From Rhodophyticola sp. CCM32 (GTDB taxonomy: Bacteria; Pseudomonadota; Alphaproteobacteria; Rhodobacterales; Rhodobacteraceae): a DNA stretch of 64,000 nucleotides. A program made the translations under genes and the position numbers. Positions 61,853 through 64,000 of this stretch are shown piece after piece. Each line of letters opens with the position of its first letter. The first letter of the stretch is position 1. Where the stretch lies: the NCBI RefSeq assembly GCF_004751985.1, contig NZ_CP038492.1, positions 310,001 through 374,000 on the forward strand, in the 5' to 3' direction. The notes beneath the pieces are model-generated. The model did not search any database, was not told the DNA's origin, and saw nothing but the letters and a program-made list of their open reading frames with translations.

Positions 61853-61956
61853 TAAAGCACCCTGCCTTAAACTTGAATCACAAATGCCCTGCCACGCTTC
61901 GCGTTCTCGGGACATTTGTGATGCGCGATGTCTCAGGTTTAAGGCAGCATGCTGTA
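61853..61956 (+). repeat. Family A element, copy 6 (104 bp)
   Basis: CACCCTGCCTTAAACTTGAA to CAGGTTTAAGGCAGCATGCT, TA-bounded. On its left is the palindrome GGATTTCTCGAGAAATCC with GTGGAAAACGCGCGTTTTCC (61752-61788). On its right is a family B end remnant (GGTGCGGAATAAAACGATTA) that touches the murJ stop. No gene in 61730-62019. Confidence 0.9.
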
Positions 61957-62019
61957 GCAAATAGCTGATATCGCAAGAGAACGTCTATGGGCGATGGTGC
62001 GGAATAAAACGATTACGTT

Positions 62020-63621
62020 TTAACCGCGCCGCAGGGCGCTGCGCAGGTCCGACAGATGGAAGGCGTTCAGCGCCCGGCCGATCAGCACATAGCTGAGCAT
62101 GCCCAGCCCGACCATCACCGCCAGCGCGCCGTAGCGCCAGCCCGCCGTGCCCAGAAGCGGCCCAAGCATCAGGCCCAGCCCCCACAAAACCACCCCCATC
62201 AGGATCGCGGCAAAGACGATCCGCCAGACCCGGCGGCGATAGCGGGCATCGAAACAGGCGACCTCGCCCATCGACCGGGTGCCCCGCAACAACAGCCAGA
62301 CCATGACCCAGGCGGCGATTGTGGTGCCGATGGCCGCCCCCAGAAATCCGATCACCATGGCCAGCCCAACGGCCACCACCGCATTCACCCCCATCGCCAC
62401 CACCGCATAGCGAAACGGAGATCGCGTATCCTCGCGGGCGAAATAAAGCGGTTGCAGGACTTTTTGCAGCACGAAAGCGGGCAGGCCCGCGCCATAGGCC
62501 GTGAGCGCCAGGGCGGCGGCGGCCACATCATCGGGGCCGAAGGCGCCGCGCCCGAACAGAACCGAGACCAGCGGGATCGGGATCACCATCAGCGCCACGG
62601 CGGCCGGGATCGTCAGGGCCATGGATATCTCTGCCGCACGGCTCAACGCGTCTTGCCCGCCTGCATCATCCCCGGCCCGCAACCGGCGCGAGAGATCGGG
62701 CAACAGCACGATGCCGATCGCAATGCCGACCACACCCAGAGGCAGTTGATACAGCCGGTCCGCAACGCTTAGCCACACGATGGCGCCGTCAAAAAAGCTG
62801 GCCACCTGACGGCCCACCAGCAGATTGATCTGGACCACGCCACCGGCCAGCATTGCGGGGGCCGCGATAATCGCCAGCCGCTTCAGATCAGGCGACAGGC
62901 GCGGCATCTGGACCCGCATCCGAAACCCGGCCCGGGCCGCCGCCGTCCAGACCAGAGCCATCTGCGCGACCCCGGCAAGCAGCACACCCCAGACCAGCAT
63001 GCGGCCGGTGTAAAGATGGCTGACCCCGTCAATCCGGACGGTATCGGCCCCGATCACATTTTCCAGCAAACCGGATTGCGCCAGAACCAGCACTCCGATC
63101 AGGATGATGTTCAGCAATACCGGGGCGGCGGCAGCGGCGGCAAACCGGCCCGTGGCGTTCAGCACCCCGGACAGAAGTGCTGCCAGCGAGATGAACAGGA
63201 TATAGCCAAACGCGACCCGCCCGTAAGAGACCGCCAGATCAAACCGCAGATCACCGGCAAACCCCGAGGCCATGGCCAGAACCATCCAGGGCATGATCAG
63301 CTGCGCCAGCAATGTGAAGAGGATCAGAACCGTGGCCAGCCCCGCAAAGGCCTCCCGCGCGAAGCCAAGCGCATCTTCCTCCGCTTCCAGCTTCTTGGAA
63401 AACAGCGGCACGAAAGCGGTGTTGAACGCGCCCTCGGCAAAGAAGCGGCGGAACATGTTGGGCAGGGAAAAGGCGATCAGAAACGCTTCGGCCACCGGGC
63501 CTGCGCCCAATATGCCGGTGATCAGAATATCGCGGGCAAAGCCGAAGACGCGGCTGAGAAGGGTCCATATCCCGACGGTCAGAAACCCGCTGATCAGCCG
63601 GATCGGGCGCGCCGCCGCCAC
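62020..63621 (-). CDS. murJ: Lipid II flippase MurJ
   Basis: 533 residues with about 14 TM helices (MOP superfamily). It begins MAAARPIRLISGFLTVGIWT, then SRVFGFARDILITGILGAGP, FFAEGAFNTAFVPLF and QLPLGVVGIAIGIVLLPDLS. It flips lipid II across the inner membrane for peptidoglycan synthesis. It starts 5 bases after the glnD stop, a common alphaproteobacterial order (glnD-murJ-trpS). Confidence 0.96.
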   Translation of the reverse strand: MAAARPIRLISGFLTVGIWTLLSRVFGFARDILITGILGAGPVAEAFLIAFSLPNMFRRFFAEGAFNTAFVPLFSKKLEAEEDALGFAREAFAGLATVLILFTLLAQLIMPWMVLAMASGFAGDLRFDLAVSYGRVAFGYILFISLAALLSGVLNATGRFAAAAAAPVLLNIILIGVLVLAQSGLLENVIGADTVRIDGVSHLYTGRMLVWGVLLAGVAQMALVWTAAARAGFRMRVQMPRLSPDLKRLAIIAAPAMLAGGVVQINLLVGRQVASFFDGAIVWLSVADRLYQLPLGVVGIAIGIVLLPDLSRRLRAGDDAGGQDALSRAAEISMALTIPAAVALMVIPIPLVSVLFGRGAFGPDDVAAAALALTAYGAGLPAFVLQKVLQPLYFAREDTRSPFRYAVVAMGVNAVVAVGLAMVIGFLGAAIGTTIAAWVMVWLLLRGTRSMGEVACFDARYRRRVWRIVFAAILMGVVLWGLGLMLGPLLGTAGWRYGALAVMVGLGMLSYVLIGRALNAFHLSDLRSALRRG

Positions 63622-63626
63622 CCGGC

Positions 63627-64000
63627 TCAGGCCCCGGCCCGTTCGGCAACCCGCGCAATCGCATCGCGCAGCTTGCGGTCCAGGCCATCCTGTTTCGATT
63701 TCGTGTGCAGTTTCAGCCCGAACATGTCTTTCACATAGAATGTATCGACCACCTGCGCGCCATAGGTCGCGATGACCGCGCTGGCGATATAGATATTGGC
63801 CGCGGCCAGGGTTTTGGTCAGATCGTAAAGCAGGCCCGGACGGTCCCGGGTGTCGACCTCGATGATCGTGTAGATTTCCGAGCCGTCATTGTCGAAGGTG
63901 ATATTGGTCGGCACATCAAAGGGCCGCTCGCGCTTCTTGATCTTGTCGCGGTTTTCCAGCGCTTCGCTGGCCACGACCTCCCCTTTCAGGATCTTGCCGA
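63627..64000 (-). CDS. glnD: Bifunctional PII uridylyltransferase, 3' end (runs off the window)
   Basis: About 124 C-terminal residues. The last ACT domain is visible (IYTIIEVDTRDRPGLLYDLT, then IASAVIATYGAQVVDTFYVK). The reading frame is open to the window edge (GKILKGEVVASEALENRDKI), so the ATG-like GTG at 63974 is internal and not a start. GlnD uridylylates PII proteins and senses glutamine through its ACT domains. Confidence 0.95.
   Translation of the reverse strand, partial: GKILKGEVVASEALENRDKIKKRERPFDVPTNITFDNDGSEIYTIIEVDTRDRPGLLYDLTKTLAAANIYIASAVIATYGAQVVDTFYVKDMFGLKLHTKSKQDGLDRKLRDAIARVAERAGA

Noticed and set aside
21900..61956. Recurrent palindromic repeats as a CRISPR array
   Set aside because: Copies are dispersed kilobases apart, in both orientations, TA-bounded, with no regular spacers and no cas genes.

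Overview
The window reads as chromosomal DNA of a high-GC alphaproteobacterium of the Rhodobacterales (Roseobacteraceae/Paracoccaceae type). This rests on the PhaZ-PhaC-PhaP-PhaR polyhydroxyalkanoate block, secG next to pyrG, a DUF2842 gene, the TIGR02186/TSUP pair, two large amine-type class III aminotransferases, a BMP-type nucleoside ABC operon, and dense small operons with ATGA and TAATG overlaps. I see no tRNA or rRNA genes, phage, integrase, full insertion sequence or CRISPR array.

Layout. 1-2370 (minus): 5' part of thrS, a MAPEG protein and an ArsR-SRPBCC fusion. 2524-4266 (plus): two alpha/beta hydrolases. 4317-11941 (plus): a LacI-controlled ABC importer with an MGH1/GH63-like hydrolase; both permeases have unusual extra domains. 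12196-14406: an M15-like protein, an SDR and a hydrolase lacking its nucleophile. 14431-18957: the PHA block, with three CTGC-N3-GCAG operators for PhaR. 19011-21686: two PLP aminotransferases. 22001-30543 (minus): a polyamine/amine uptake and gamma-glutamylation operon (ATPase, binding protein, two permeases, two glutamine synthetase paralogues, class I amidotransferase, FAD oxidase). 30665-33644: PhnD-like, TerB, PhzF and a small beta-barrel protein. 34303-38874: housekeeping genes pyrG, secG, purA, DUF2842 and a cold-shock gene. 39351-43817: a small ORF, a two-domain glycosyltransferase and a class III aminotransferase. 44258-48783: an unknown protein, a RecD-like helicase, an SDR and the TIGR02186/TSUP pair. 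49075-54505 (minus): a BMP/nucleoside ABC operon with an embedded LysE exporter. 54663-60612 (minus): rimI, tsaB, GFA, NifU-like, UspA, ilvE, a 46-aa protein, a broken VOC gene and trpS. 60728-61411: a rhomboid-fold protein without its catalytic dyad. 62020-64000: murJ and the 3' end of glnD.

Two features cut across the whole window. First, gene borders are littered with short, non-coding, palindromic elements bounded by TA dinucleotides, as expected of MITEs mobilised by an IS630/Tc1-type transposase. There are six 104-bp copies of family A, several of a GC-rich relative A', 111-bp and 213-bp forms of family B, and about 103-bp family C. They nest in one another, often sit on the TA of a stop codon, and one cleanly interrupts a glyoxalase-family gene. 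Second, four genes (FAD oxidase, amidotransferase, one glutamine synthetase, tsaB) and probably one small ORF carry the same lesion: one base missing from a G/C run of five to seven. Because tsaB is normally essential, undercalled homopolymers in the assembly are the simplest explanation.
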